A stretch of 36,882 bases of DNA, from positions 1 to 36,882 of the forward strand of contig NZ_JANYUY010000072.1 of the NCBI RefSeq assembly GCF_025060755.1, given 5' to 3'. Origin of the DNA: Paenibacillus doosanensis (lineage in GTDB: Bacteria > Bacillota > Bacilli > Paenibacillales > NBRC-103111). A program made the position numbers and the translations under genes. Of this stretch, positions 24,509 through 31,798 are shown piece by piece. The notes below the pieces were generated by a model. The model was given only the letters and a program-made list of their open reading frames with translations. It was not told the origin of the DNA and did not search any database. The number at the start of each line of letters is the position of its first letter. The stretch's first letter is position 1.

Positions 24509-24904
24509 TGGCTATGAGCATCGTTTCAGCCTTTTGCGGATCGTGCATTAAGACCTTCCTGTATTCGATCATCCAGTCCAGCGTTTCAAGAATTTGATCA
24601 TATTCGGCTTTCTTCTGCTCAATCTCTTTTTCTTTTGTTCGATCCAGTCAATGACCTGCTGGTTCGTCTTCGTGTTGGTATCTTTATCCTGAAAAATCTC
24701 TTTTAGCTCGGCCAGCGAGCAGCCCAGTCCCTGAAACTTCTTGATCATCTGTAGACGCTCCACAGCTTCGTCAGAATAATGGCGATAGTTATTTTTCTCC
24801 CGCTGAACATGACGGCTGTCGAACAGGCCTTCCTTTTCGTAAAAACGGATCGTGTGAACGGATAATCCCATCTTTTTCGCTAATTCTTGAATTTTCATAT
24901 TCAT
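24486..24904 (-). pseudogene. MerR-family regulator with a frameshift
   Basis: The N-terminal frame (24904 down to about 24630) encodes a MerR winged helix, KIQELAKKMGLSVHTIRFYE, and the start of its coiled coil. In that frame it ends early at 24569 in a basic tail. One extra base in the A-run corresponding to 24627-24631 restores a typical MerR C-terminus, EIEQKKAEYDQILETLDWMI, then EYRKVLMHDPQKAETML, stopping at 24486. So either one base is lost (mutation or sequencing error) or slippage occurs on the A-run. It is divergent from the SDR gene, whose promoter carries its presumed operator. Regulators of this group sense small molecules or redox stress. Confidence 0.75.
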
Positions 24905-24920
24905 TTCTCCTCAGAATGAC

Positions 24921-24951
24921 TTGCCTTAGAGTTCACTCTATAGATTATGCT
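24921..24951 (+). promoter_or_regulatory. MerR-type promoter and operator
   Basis: TTGCCT (24921-24926) and TATGCT (24946-24951) are separated by 19 bases, longer than usual. The spacer contains the dyad TAGAGT-TC-ACTCTA (24927-24940). A dyad in an overlong spacer is the signature of promoters activated by MerR proteins through DNA distortion. It reads toward the SDR gene. Confidence 0.85.
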
Positions 24952-25019
24952 TGAATGGTGCAAGTCATCAACCGCGTAAAGGATCATCCTTTGTGTGGAA
25001 AATCTTATGAGGAGAGATC

Positions 25020-25850
25020 ATGATGCGTATTTTTGTAACCGGAGCAACCGGCTATATCGGTTCAGAAGTGGTTCGCGAACTGCTGGAAGGCGGTCATCAA
25101 GTTACAGGACTTACCCGTTCGGATCAGGGCGCCGCCTTATTGGAGAAGGCCGGCGCAGAGGTTCATCGCGGCACTCTTGAGGATCTTGACAGCCTTCAAC
25201 GCGCCGCCGCTGCCGCCGATGGTGTGATTCACCTGGCATTTAACCATGATTTTTCGGATTTTGCCGGATCGCTGGCTGCGGATCTGCGTGCCGTAGAAGC
25301 GATGGGAGCGGCGCTTGAAGGCTCCGGCAAGCCGTTCGTGATTACGGCTCACGCCAATGGGGTTGCATCGGAGAATGCAGTTATCGGACTGGCTGAACGC
25401 GGGGTGCGGACATCTATCGTGTCGCTTGCGCCATCGGTGCACGGGGAACAAGATAAGGGCTTTGTACCGCGATTGATTCACATCGCCCGTATGAAGGGCT
25501 TCTCCGCTTACATCGGCGACGGGGCCAATCGCTGGCCGGCCGTTCATCGCTTCGATGCGGCGGCACTGTTCCGCTTGGCCGTTGAAGCCGCACCGGCAGG
25601 CTCGCGGCTGGATGGCGTGGGCGATGAAGGTATCCGATTCCGCGACATTGCCGCAGTGATCGGACGGCAGCTGAACCTGCCGACGGTCAGCATTTCCCGT
25701 GAGGAGGCAGAAGCTCACTTTGGTTTTCTAGGCGTCCTTGCAGCGCTTGATATCCCTAGATCGAGTGCGCAGACTCAGGAGCTGCTGGGCTGGCGTCCTG
25801 TGCAGCCGGGGCTGCTTGAAGATCTCGAGCAAGGGCACTATTTCCAATAA
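25020..25850 (+). CDS. SDR-family NAD(P)-binding oxidoreductase/epimerase
   Basis: Atypical extended short-chain dehydrogenase of 276 residues. The Rossmann motif is GATGYIG at residues 8-14, followed by an acidic/basic turn (TRSDQG) and IHLAFNH. The usual YxxxK catalytic pair is not seen: the segment at that position reads SVHGEQDKG, as in NmrA-like and other atypical SDR proteins. GAGGAGAG lies just before the ATG pair at 25020/25023. It is controlled by the MerR-type promoter upstream and is probably the target of the divergent regulator. The substrate is unknown. Confidence 0.85.
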   Translation: MMRIFVTGATGYIGSEVVRELLEGGHQVTGLTRSDQGAALLEKAGAEVHRGTLEDLDSLQRAAAAADGVIHLAFNHDFSDFAGSLAADLRAVEAMGAALEGSGKPFVITAHANGVASENAVIGLAERGVRTSIVSLAPSVHGEQDKGFVPRLIHIARMKGFSAYIGDGANRWPAVHRFDAAALFRLAVEAAPAGSRLDGVGDEGIRFRDIAAVIGRQLNLPTVSISREEAEAHFGFLGVLAALDIPRSSAQTQELLGWRPVQPGLLEDLEQGHYFQ

Positions 25851-26062
25851 ATAATCGAGTAACGACTTGCGACCGGCAGAAGCGGCGGCAAGCTGGAGCC
25901 GCAAGCTTCCTCTCTCGAGCGGAAGCTGCGGCGATCGTATAAAGACTTAATCCGAGCTGATGCGAGAGCACCGCCGCCATAGATAAGGGTTATCGCTTTG
26001 GAAGTTTTAAAAGGGTGGTGAGAAACAGCCACTCCGCGTGCGAAAGCATCTTCCGATTGCTC

Positions 26063-26185
26063 TTGTCCCCGGATTTCTTGAATAGATGAGCCCGTGAAAC
26101 GGGGGAAATCCGGGAACAAAGGCGAACGCTAAAGCTTCTCCAGATTGCTCTCGCTTACTTCGCCCGCTTTTTCACCGGACTTTTA
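26063..26185. repeat. Intergenic repeat element, copy 2, with long inverted repeat
   Basis: TTGTCCCCGGATTTC (26063-26077) pairs with GAAATCCGGGAACAA (26105-26119), 14 of 15 positions, enclosing CCCGTGAAACGGG, itself a hairpin. AGGCGAACG (26120-26128) then lies 29 bases after CCCGTGAAACGG, compared with 28 bases in the copy at 16746, and CTTTTAAG follows further on. Confidence 0.45.
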
Positions 26186-26213
26186 AGGGCTGCCGGGCGG
26201 CGGCCCTTTTTTT
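26186..26213 (+). terminator. Terminator, probably for the SDR gene
   Basis: AGGGC and GCCCT enclose an internal TGCC/GGC pairing, followed by T7. Confidence 0.8.
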
Positions 26214-26275
26214 GCCATGGCGTGCACGGTCAGCTGTTTGGGTGAAAGCTTCGCCATGTCTAAGCATAAATGGAC

Positions 26276-26304
26276 TTGACACCGCTCTCATTTATGATTA
26301 GTAT
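26276..26304 (+). promoter_or_regulatory. Promoter of the GntR regulator gene
   Basis: TTGACA (26276-26281), a 17-base spacer and TAGTAT (26299-26304). The operator palindrome starts about 13 bases after the -10 box. Confidence 0.7.
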
Positions 26305-26316
26305 GAAGAAGCGGAC

Positions 26317-26333
26317 AATTGGGTCACCCAATT
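26317..26333 (+). promoter_or_regulatory. Operator 1 of the GntR/FadR regulator
   Basis: AATTGGGTCACCCAATT is a perfect 17-bp palindrome just downstream of the predicted start point of the regulator gene, placed for autorepression. A second copy with one change lies at 27113. Confidence 0.75.
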
Positions 26334-26386
26334 ACCCATAAATCCGTAAACACATAAGTCATGAACATACGGAAAGGTTAATGACA

Positions 26387-27091
26387 ATGACGATTAAGAA
26401 GATTAAATATCATCGGGTCTACGAGGATGTCATCGAGCAGATCGAGAATCTCATTCTCGAAGGCAATCTGGCTCCGGGCGATGTGCTGCCGACGGAGAGA
26501 GAGCTGGCCCAGGCGTTCGGCATCAGCCGCGGCACCTTGCGGGAGGCGTTCCGTATACTGGAGCGGGAAGGGCTGATCGAGACGCGCCCTGGCGGCGGAC
26601 GGTTCCTTAGCAAAAATTTGAGCAAAGCGGAAGATCAGAAGCGCATTATCGAGAATATCGAGCGGGCGACGATTATGGAGCTGCTGGAGGCGCGGGAAAT
26701 TTTCGAGACCGGCATCGTGGAGTTGGCGGCGTTAAGGGCGACGGAGCAGGATATTGCGGAGATTGAAAACGCTCTGGAGCGCTGGGGCACGATCGATACC
26801 GATTCGGACGATCCGGCGAACCCGGATCAAGCGTTCCATCTATCCATTGCGAAGGCGACGCATAATGTAGTGCTGGTGAATCTGATCGATCTGCATATGG
26901 ATCTGCTGCAGAAGACGGCGACGAAGACGGTGGACATTCCCGGCCGGAAGGCGGAAGTATATAAGGAGCATTTCCGGATTTTGCAGGCGATCAAAGAGAA
27001 AGACCCGCAGAAGGCGAAGGAAGCGCTGCTGCATCATATCGGCCAAGTGAAGTCGAATATTATGCATAATAAAGTGGGATCAAACGGATGA
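26387..27091 (+). CDS. GntR-family (FadR-type, FCD) transcriptional regulator
   Basis: DNA-binding regulator of about 234 residues. The N-terminal winged helix has the GntR signature GDVLPTERELAQAFGISRGT, followed by LREAFRILEREGLIETRPGGGRF. The C-terminal all-helical FCD domain has the metal/ligand pattern EAREIFETGIVELAA, then DQAFHLSIAKATHN and KEHFRILQAIKEKD. FadR-type regulators usually bind small organic acids or sugar acids and release DNA. GGAAAGG (26371-26377) is nine bases before the ATG at 26387; ATG 26381 is too close. It probably represses itself and the AtuA operon through the two matching palindromes. Confidence 0.9.
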   Translation: MTIKKIKYHRVYEDVIEQIENLILEGNLAPGDVLPTERELAQAFGISRGTLREAFRILEREGLIETRPGGGRFLSKNLSKAEDQKRIIENIERATIMELLEAREIFETGIVELAALRATEQDIAEIENALERWGTIDTDSDDPANPDQAFHLSIAKATHNVVLVNLIDLHMDLLQKTATKTVDIPGRKAEVYKEHFRILQAIKEKDPQKAKEALLHHIGQVKSNIMHNKVGSNG

Positions 27092-27108
27092 TGCGCATCC
27101 TTTTGATC
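27078..27108 (+). terminator. Hairpin at the end of the GntR gene
   Basis: GATCAAA/TTTGATC and GGATG/CATCC pair with one mismatch around ATGCG, overlapping the stop codon. There is no full T-run, so it may be a weak terminator or an mRNA-stabilising element between the regulator and the catabolic genes. Confidence 0.5.
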
Positions 27109-27112
27109 GTTT

Positions 27113-27129
27113 AATTGGGTCATCCAATT
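27113..27129 (+). promoter_or_regulatory. Operator 2 of the GntR/FadR regulator
   Basis: AATTGGGTCATCCAATT differs at one base from the palindrome at 26317. It lies about 100 bases upstream of the AtuA-family gene, so that gene is a predicted target. Confidence 0.75.
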
Positions 27130-27188
27130 ATCCAAATGAACAGCGGCGAGTGGAATCGTCAGGCAGGACGGCGGTTTTTGCAAATTTA

Positions 27189-27204
27189 ATGTAATCGGTT
27201 ACAA
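27189..27204 (+). promoter_or_regulatory. cre site (CcpA)
   Basis: ATGTAATCGGTTACAA fits the cre consensus WTGNAANCGNWWNCAW at every defined position, 24 bases before the AtuA-family start codon. Carbon catabolite repression of the operon is predicted. A LacI-family operator is an alternative reading of the same palindrome. Confidence 0.75.
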
Positions 27205-27228
27205 ATCTCCGGAGAGTGGAGGGTGCAT

Positions 27229-28602
27229 ATGACAACAGAACAATTCAAAATACTGGCCCCCTGCGGCATGCTGGGGTACGGTTTTCCCAAGGCTTCCTTC
27301 ATGAAAGGCATGGAACTGAAGCCGGACGCGATTGTCGTCGACGCCGGTTCTACCGACGCAGGGCCTCATAAGCTGGGCGCAGGAACGGCGATTGTGAGCA
27401 AGCAGGCTTGCAAGAAGGACTTGGAGATCATCGTTACCGAAGGGGCCAAAGCGGGCATCCCGGTTATCATCGGGTCTGCCGGAGGCAGCGGAGCCAAGGT
27501 TCACGTCGAATGGACGCAGGCGATCATCATGGAGATTCTGCAAGAGCAGGGGATCGGCGGCGTCAAGCTCGCCACGATCTGGGCGGACATCCCCCACGAG
27601 GTGGTGGAGGCGAAGCTGCAAGCGGGCGAGTGCGAGCCGCTCGGCCTGTCCGTCGCCCCGCTGACGCCGGAGAGGCTGCAGGCGACGAGCCGCATCGTCG
27701 CGCAGATGGGCCACGAACCGATCATCGAGGCGCTCGCCGCGGGAGCGGATATTATCATCTGCGGGCGCGCTTACGATCCGTCGCCGTTCGCGGCGGTCGC
27801 GATGTTCCACGGCTACGATACGGCGCTCGCCTATCATCTCGGCAAAATCCTCGAATGCGCCGCCTTATCCGCGGAGCCGGGGACGACCAAAGACAGCATG
27901 CTCGGCACGCTGAAGAAGGATTCGTTCATCGTGCAGCCGCTGAGCGAAGCGCGCCGGTGCACGGCCGTATCAGTGGCGGCCCACACGTTCTACGAGAAGG
28001 ATCACCCGTACATCCTGCACGGGCCGGGTCTGGTGCTGAACCTGGAGCATTGCCGGTTCACCGAGCTCGGCGACGGCAGCGTCGAAGTGACCGGCAGCCG
28101 GATCGAAAAGGCGCCGGAGTACAAGATCAAGCTGGAAGGCGCGATGAAGGTCGCCTACCGGACGTTCGTCGTCGCCGGCGTGCGCGACCCGCTGCTGATC
28201 GCCCGCATCGAAGAGGTGGAGGAGCTGGTGAAGCAGCAGGTGCGGGACTACTACAGCGAGATTGCGCCGGACGATTACCGGATTCATTTTATCAACTACG
28301 GCTTGAACGGCGTACTCGGCGAATTGGAGCCGCAGCGCACCCCCGCCCATGAGCTGGGCGTCGTCTTCGAGGTGGTGGCGAAGACGCAGGAGCTGGCAAA
28401 TGCGATCTGCAGCTCGGTCCGCTCGACCTTCCTGCATTACGGCTATGAAGGCCGCAAGGCGACGGCGGGCAATCTGGCGTTTCCTTTTGCCCCGAGCGAT
28501 GTGCCGTTCGGCGCGGTGTACGAATTTTCCGTCTATCACCTAATGGACGTCTCTGACGGGCTGGAGATGTTCCCCATCGAATACACGGAGGTGAAGCCAT
28601 GA
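27229..28602 (+). CDS. AtuA-family protein (DUF1446, acyclic terpene utilisation-like)
   Basis: Cytoplasmic protein of 457 residues of the AtuA/DUF1446 family. Typical segments are the glycine-rich N-terminus (APCGMLGYGF, DAIVVDAGSTDAGP), GTAIVSKQACKKDLEII, IGSAGGSGA and IICGRAYDPSPFAA. AtuA belongs to the citronellol/geraniol degradation cluster of Pseudomonas, but its reaction is unknown to me and no other atu gene (such as the acyl-CoA carboxylase) is here, so a terpene role is doubtful. TGGAGGG lies five bases before the ATG. It overlaps the DUF4387 gene by four bases, a pairing typical of this family. Confidence 0.88.
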   Translation: MTTEQFKILAPCGMLGYGFPKASFMKGMELKPDAIVVDAGSTDAGPHKLGAGTAIVSKQACKKDLEIIVTEGAKAGIPVIIGSAGGSGAKVHVEWTQAIIMEILQEQGIGGVKLATIWADIPHEVVEAKLQAGECEPLGLSVAPLTPERLQATSRIVAQMGHEPIIEALAAGADIIICGRAYDPSPFAAVAMFHGYDTALAYHLGKILECAALSAEPGTTKDSMLGTLKKDSFIVQPLSEARRCTAVSVAAHTFYEKDHPYILHGPGLVLNLEHCRFTELGDGSVEVTGSRIEKAPEYKIKLEGAMKVAYRTFVVAGVRDPLLIARIEEVEELVKQQVRDYYSEIAPDDYRIHFINYGLNGVLGELEPQRTPAHELGVVFEVVAKTQELANAICSSVRSTFLHYGYEGRKATAGNLAFPFAPSDVPFGAVYEFSVYHLMDVSDGLEMFPIEYTEVKP

Positions 28603-28910
28603 AGCTATATGACGCAGCAGCCGTATTGCGCAGCAAGAACAGCGGCCCGTTCGAAATTACGGTCGACGTCTTGTTCGCCGACCCCGACGTGTATAACAAG
28701 ATCAAGCAATCCGGACTCATCAATAAACAGCTCGTCTCGCGGTTATATAACATTGCCGAAGAGCAAATTATGCATATCGTGTTTTTCGATCAGGCGCTCG
28801 GCTTCAAGATTACGTTCTCCCGCAAAGTATCGTCCGGCACATTCCTCGACCGCGACGTGTACGGGGCCCAGCAGCACGCGCCGCTGATGGAACTGGAAGT
28901 GAATCTATGA
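28599..28910 (+). CDS. DUF4387 family protein
   Basis: Product of 103 residues matching DUF4387: LYDAAAVLRSKNSGPFEITV, then DVLFADPDVYNKIK and the terminal DRDVYGAQQHAPLMELEV. The family is commonly encoded beside, or fused to, DUF1446/AtuA proteins, so the two are probably subunits of one enzyme. Its ATGA start/stop junctions overlap both neighbours, which indicates tight translational coupling from the AtuA gene to the AraC regulator. Confidence 0.88.
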   Translation: MKLYDAAAVLRSKNSGPFEITVDVLFADPDVYNKIKQSGLINKQLVSRLYNIAEEQIMHIVFFDQALGFKITFSRKVSSGTFLDRDVYGAQQHAPLMELEVNL

Positions 28911-29809
28911 ACGAGGCGGCAGATCCGACGGTTCGTCCGAACGCGGCTGCATCCGGTTTTATAGTAAAGCGGGATTATAACTTGAACAAAAACTTTCCCA
29001 TTCACATCTCACGCTGGATGCCGAGCATTTATATGGAACCGTTTCATTGGCACACCTCGTTTGAAGTCGGATATTGCATTGAGGGGAAGGGACTCTTTCA
29101 CTTTGAGGATAAGAGATATGAGATCAACACAGGCGATGTGTTCGTTGTGAGTCATATGGAACAGCATCGGGCGCAATCCGATCCCTTGAAGCCGTGTCAG
29201 TTTCACTTCTTGAAATTTGAAGGCTCTTTGATCGATGGAGGGGAGAATGAGCTATTAGCCCCGTTCTTTATGAAGTCGCCGTATTTCGTGAATAAAATCG
29301 ACGGACATCTGCCCGCGGCCGTACCGATTGGAGCGCTGCTGCGAGACATTTGGAATGAAATGCAGGAGCAGGAGCGGGCGTATACGAGCATGGTAAGAGG
29401 ATTATTATTACAAGTATGCACTCATCTGTTCCGCCATTATGCCAAAGAAATTCCGATGGAAGAGTGGACCCGTTCGCTGCAGGCCTATAAAAAATTGCAG
29501 CCGGCGCTCGGGCTGATTCACCAACAATATCACGAACCTATTCAGCTGAAGGATCTAGCTGCGAGCTTATCCTTGAGCACGTCCCGGGCTTATCATTTAT
29601 TTAAAGAAACGATGGGAGAAGGCTTCAAAGAATATTTAACCAAAGTCCGCATTCACGAGTCGAAAAAGAAATTGAGCGATCCCAATGTATCGATTACCGA
29701 GGTGTATCTGTCATGCGGCTTTCAAGGCCATGCTTCGTTCTACAGATCGTTTAAACAAATTGTAGGAATGACCCCTAAGGAATTCAGAAAATATATGCTC
29801 ACTTTGTAA
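28907..29809 (+). CDS. AraC-family transcriptional regulator
   Basis: Regulator of 300 residues. An N-terminal cupin domain (about 25-110, with MEPFHWHTSFEVGYCIEGKG and NTGDVFVVSHMEQHR) is followed by two AraC helix-turn-helix motifs (about 200-298), including IQLKDLAASLSLSTSRAYHL and the conserved C-terminal GFQGHASFYRSFKQIVGMTP. Such regulators usually sense a sugar and activate the adjacent transporter. It overlaps the DUF4387 stop by four bases and precedes the ABC transporter genes, which have their own leader at 29810-29968. Confidence 0.9.
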   Translation: MNEAADPTVRPNAAASGFIVKRDYNLNKNFPIHISRWMPSIYMEPFHWHTSFEVGYCIEGKGLFHFEDKRYEINTGDVFVVSHMEQHRAQSDPLKPCQFHFLKFEGSLIDGGENELLAPFFMKSPYFVNKIDGHLPAAVPIGALLRDIWNEMQEQERAYTSMVRGLLLQVCTHLFRHYAKEIPMEEWTRSLQAYKKLQPALGLIHQQYHEPIQLKDLAASLSLSTSRAYHLFKETMGEGFKEYLTKVRIHESKKKLSDPNVSITEVYLSCGFQGHASFYRSFKQIVGMTPKEFRKYMLTL

Positions 29810-29887
29810 CGATAGCTATTTTTGAGAAGAATTAAAGCGAATTGAAGAGGACGCATCCGCAACAATTCATTACAATGTAACGTATGG

Positions 29888-29903
29888 AAATAAGCGCTTT
29901 CAT
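29888..29903 (+). promoter_or_regulatory. cre-like site before the transporter genes
   Basis: AAATAAGCGCTTTCAT matches the cre consensus except for AA in place of TG in the left half; the right half is perfect. A TTGACA (29922-29927) follows but no good -10 box was found. It suggests CcpA control of the transporter operon as well. Confidence 0.45.
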
Positions 29904-29968
29904 GTTGAGCGTTAAGGCAGCTTGACAATCAGCTTAGAATTTTACCGGACAAGAGGTGAGAATACCAA

Positions 29969-30865
29969 GTGAACACTAGAATGAAGCGAATGTGGGCAGA
30001 TAAAACATTGTATCTCATGCTGCTTCCCTGCATCATCTATTTCGTGCTGTTCCACGTATGGCCGATTATCGGCATGAAGCTGGCCTTCTACGATTACCGC
30101 ATTCTCGGCGATCACGAGTTCGTCGGTCTCAAATATTTCAAGGAGCTGTTCAGCACTCCGGTTTTCGCCAATGTCTTGCAGAACACCTTAATTATTAGCG
30201 CGATGAAAATGTTCCTTATTTTCCCGATCCCGATCTGCTTCGCCTTGATGCTGAACGAATTCGCCAACGGGAAGTTCCGCAAAGCGGTGCAGGTCGTATC
30301 GTACTTGCCGCATTTTCTGTCATGGGTCGTTATTGCCGGGATCTGGTTCGAGTTCCTATCCCCGTCGACCGGGGCGGTCAATGAATTCGTAAAGGCGCTC
30401 GGCATGCCGGCCAAAGATTTTCTCACCGACAAGGACAGCATCCGCTGGGTGCTGCTGGCAAGCGAAGCTTGGCGCAGTATCGGCTGGGACTCGATCATTT
30501 TCTTAGCCGCGATTATGGGCGTCAGCCCGAGCTTGTATGAGGCCGCTTACGTCGACGGCGCCAGCCGCTGGCATATCGTGACGCGCATCGTGCTGCCGCA
30601 TCTATACGTGCCGATGGTGACCATCTTCATCCTGAATGTCGGCTTCATTATGAATGCCGGACTGGATCAGGTGCTCAACTTCACGAATGATTCCGTCAAC
30701 AGCCAAATCGACATTATCGATACGTACGTATACCGCGTCGGTCTGATCAACGGGCAATATTCGTTCGCAACGGCGGCCAACCTGTTCAAAAGCTTGATCG
30801 GCGTCGTGCTCGTGCTGTCCACGCATTTTATCTCGAAGAAATTAACGAACAAAGGCGCATGGTAA
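29969..30865 (+). CDS. CUT1 sugar ABC transporter permease (LplB/YteP-like)
   Basis: Inner-membrane permease of 298 residues with six predicted helices and the EAA loop YEAAYVDGASRWHIVTRIVL (about 190-209) that contacts the ATPase. The N-terminus (TLYLMLLPCIIYFVLFHVWP) and the KLAFYDYRILG segment are typical of LplB/YteP-type permeases that import oligosaccharides or glycosides. GTG start with GAGGTGAG nine bases upstream. It is the first gene of a set of two permeases and one binding protein. No ATPase gene is present, so a shared MsmX-like ATPase is likely. Confidence 0.93.
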   Translation: MNTRMKRMWADKTLYLMLLPCIIYFVLFHVWPIIGMKLAFYDYRILGDHEFVGLKYFKELFSTPVFANVLQNTLIISAMKMFLIFPIPICFALMLNEFANGKFRKAVQVVSYLPHFLSWVVIAGIWFEFLSPSTGAVNEFVKALGMPAKDFLTDKDSIRWVLLASEAWRSIGWDSIIFLAAIMGVSPSLYEAAYVDGASRWHIVTRIVLPHLYVPMVTIFILNVGFIMNAGLDQVLNFTNDSVNSQIDIIDTYVYRVGLINGQYSFATAANLFKSLIGVVLVLSTHFISKKLTNKGAW

Positions 30866-30880
30866 GGAGGTGGAAGTATC

Positions 30881-31765
30881 ATGCTAGAAAGAAGGCTTAC
30901 CGTTCCCAAAGTGCTCATCGGGCTCGTTCTGACGCTCGTTACCTTGACGATGTTCGTCCCGATCATGAACCTGCTGGCAAGAGCTTTATCCCATCCTGCC
31001 AAGGTATATCTGCTGCACGGATATGAAGTATGGCCGAGAGGCTTCTCGTTCATTAACTTTCAAGTCGTGCTCAGCAACCCGATCGTAGGGAGAGCGCTGC
31101 TCAACTCGGTGTTTATTACGGTGGTCGGCACGTGCTTGAGTATCTTTTTTACGACGATCGCCGCTTATGTGCTGACCCGCAAAAATTTGTCCTTCAAAAC
31201 GCCGATTATGATCTTCCTGATCATCATTATGATTTTTGAGCCGGGGATCGTGCAGGAATATATGGTCATCAAGGACCTGCATTTGCTGGATAGCCTATGG
31301 GCGATGGTGCTGTACCGGATGATTAACGTCTATTATCTGATCATTATGATGCGGTTCCTGGAGGAAATACCGGATTCCTTGATCGAAGCGGCCAAGATCG
31401 ACGGCGCTGGGCATATGACCTTGTTCATGCGAATCATCATGCCGCTCTCGCGCATTCCGCTGTTAACGATAGGGATGTTCTATGCGATTGCCAAATGGAA
31501 TGAGTTCTTCAAATCGAGCATCTTCTTGTCCAGCCGGGAAAATACGGTGCTGCAGGTGCTCTTAAGACAATTCGTCGTCGAACGCGACACGACAGCTCTG
31601 GTCGGCGCGGCGGATCTACTCAAGAACAACAATATTGCCCAGCTCGATTTCTCGTCATTGAAAGCGGCTACAATCATTATCGCGATGGTTCCGATTCTTA
31701 TGCTGTATCCGATCATACTGAAATATTACACCAAAGGGGTCATGGATGGCGGCGTCAAGGAATAA
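30881..31765 (+). CDS. CUT1 sugar ABC transporter permease (LplC/YtcP-like)
   Basis: Second permease, 294 residues, six predicted helices. The EAA loop is IEAAKIDGAGHMTLFMRIIM. It ends with the KYYTKGVMDGGVKE tail typical of LplC/YtcP proteins. TAAGGAGGTGG precedes the ATG at 30881, and the start lies 15 bases after the first permease stop. It should form a heterodimeric channel with that protein. Confidence 0.93.
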   Translation: MLERRLTVPKVLIGLVLTLVTLTMFVPIMNLLARALSHPAKVYLLHGYEVWPRGFSFINFQVVLSNPIVGRALLNSVFITVVGTCLSIFFTTIAAYVLTRKNLSFKTPIMIFLIIIMIFEPGIVQEYMVIKDLHLLDSLWAMVLYRMINVYYLIIMMRFLEEIPDSLIEAAKIDGAGHMTLFMRIIMPLSRIPLLTIGMFYAIAKWNEFFKSSIFLSSRENTVLQVLLRQFVVERDTTALVGAADLLKNNNIAQLDFSSLKAATIIIAMVPILMLYPIILKYYTKGVMDGGVKE

Positions 31766-31798
31766 TTCCAATTCAGAACAATGGGGAGGAAAACAGAA

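Larger units (their letters stand above)
25851..26270. other. Hairpin-rich intergenic region
   Basis: About 420 bases without a gene. A GC-rich hairpin (CCGCAAGCTTCC, 25899-25910, with GGAAGCTGCGG, 25921-25931) lacks a T-run. The long inverted repeat/shared element (26063-26185) and a clear terminator (26186-26213) follow. Nothing was recognised between 25932 and 26062. Confidence 0.5.

Noticed and set aside
25899-25931. Terminator directly after the SDR gene
   Set aside because: The stem is good but no T-run follows. The hairpin at 26186-26213 is the better terminator.
27408-28352. Plus-strand frame of 314 codons inside the AtuA-family gene
   Set aside because: The product is Arg/Gly-rich with no domain and lies wholly inside a conserved gene in another frame.
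27229-28910. Citronellol/terpene degradation operon
   Set aside because: Only the AtuA-like gene is present. The acyl-CoA carboxylase, dehydrogenase and lyase genes of that pathway are absent and a sugar transporter follows.
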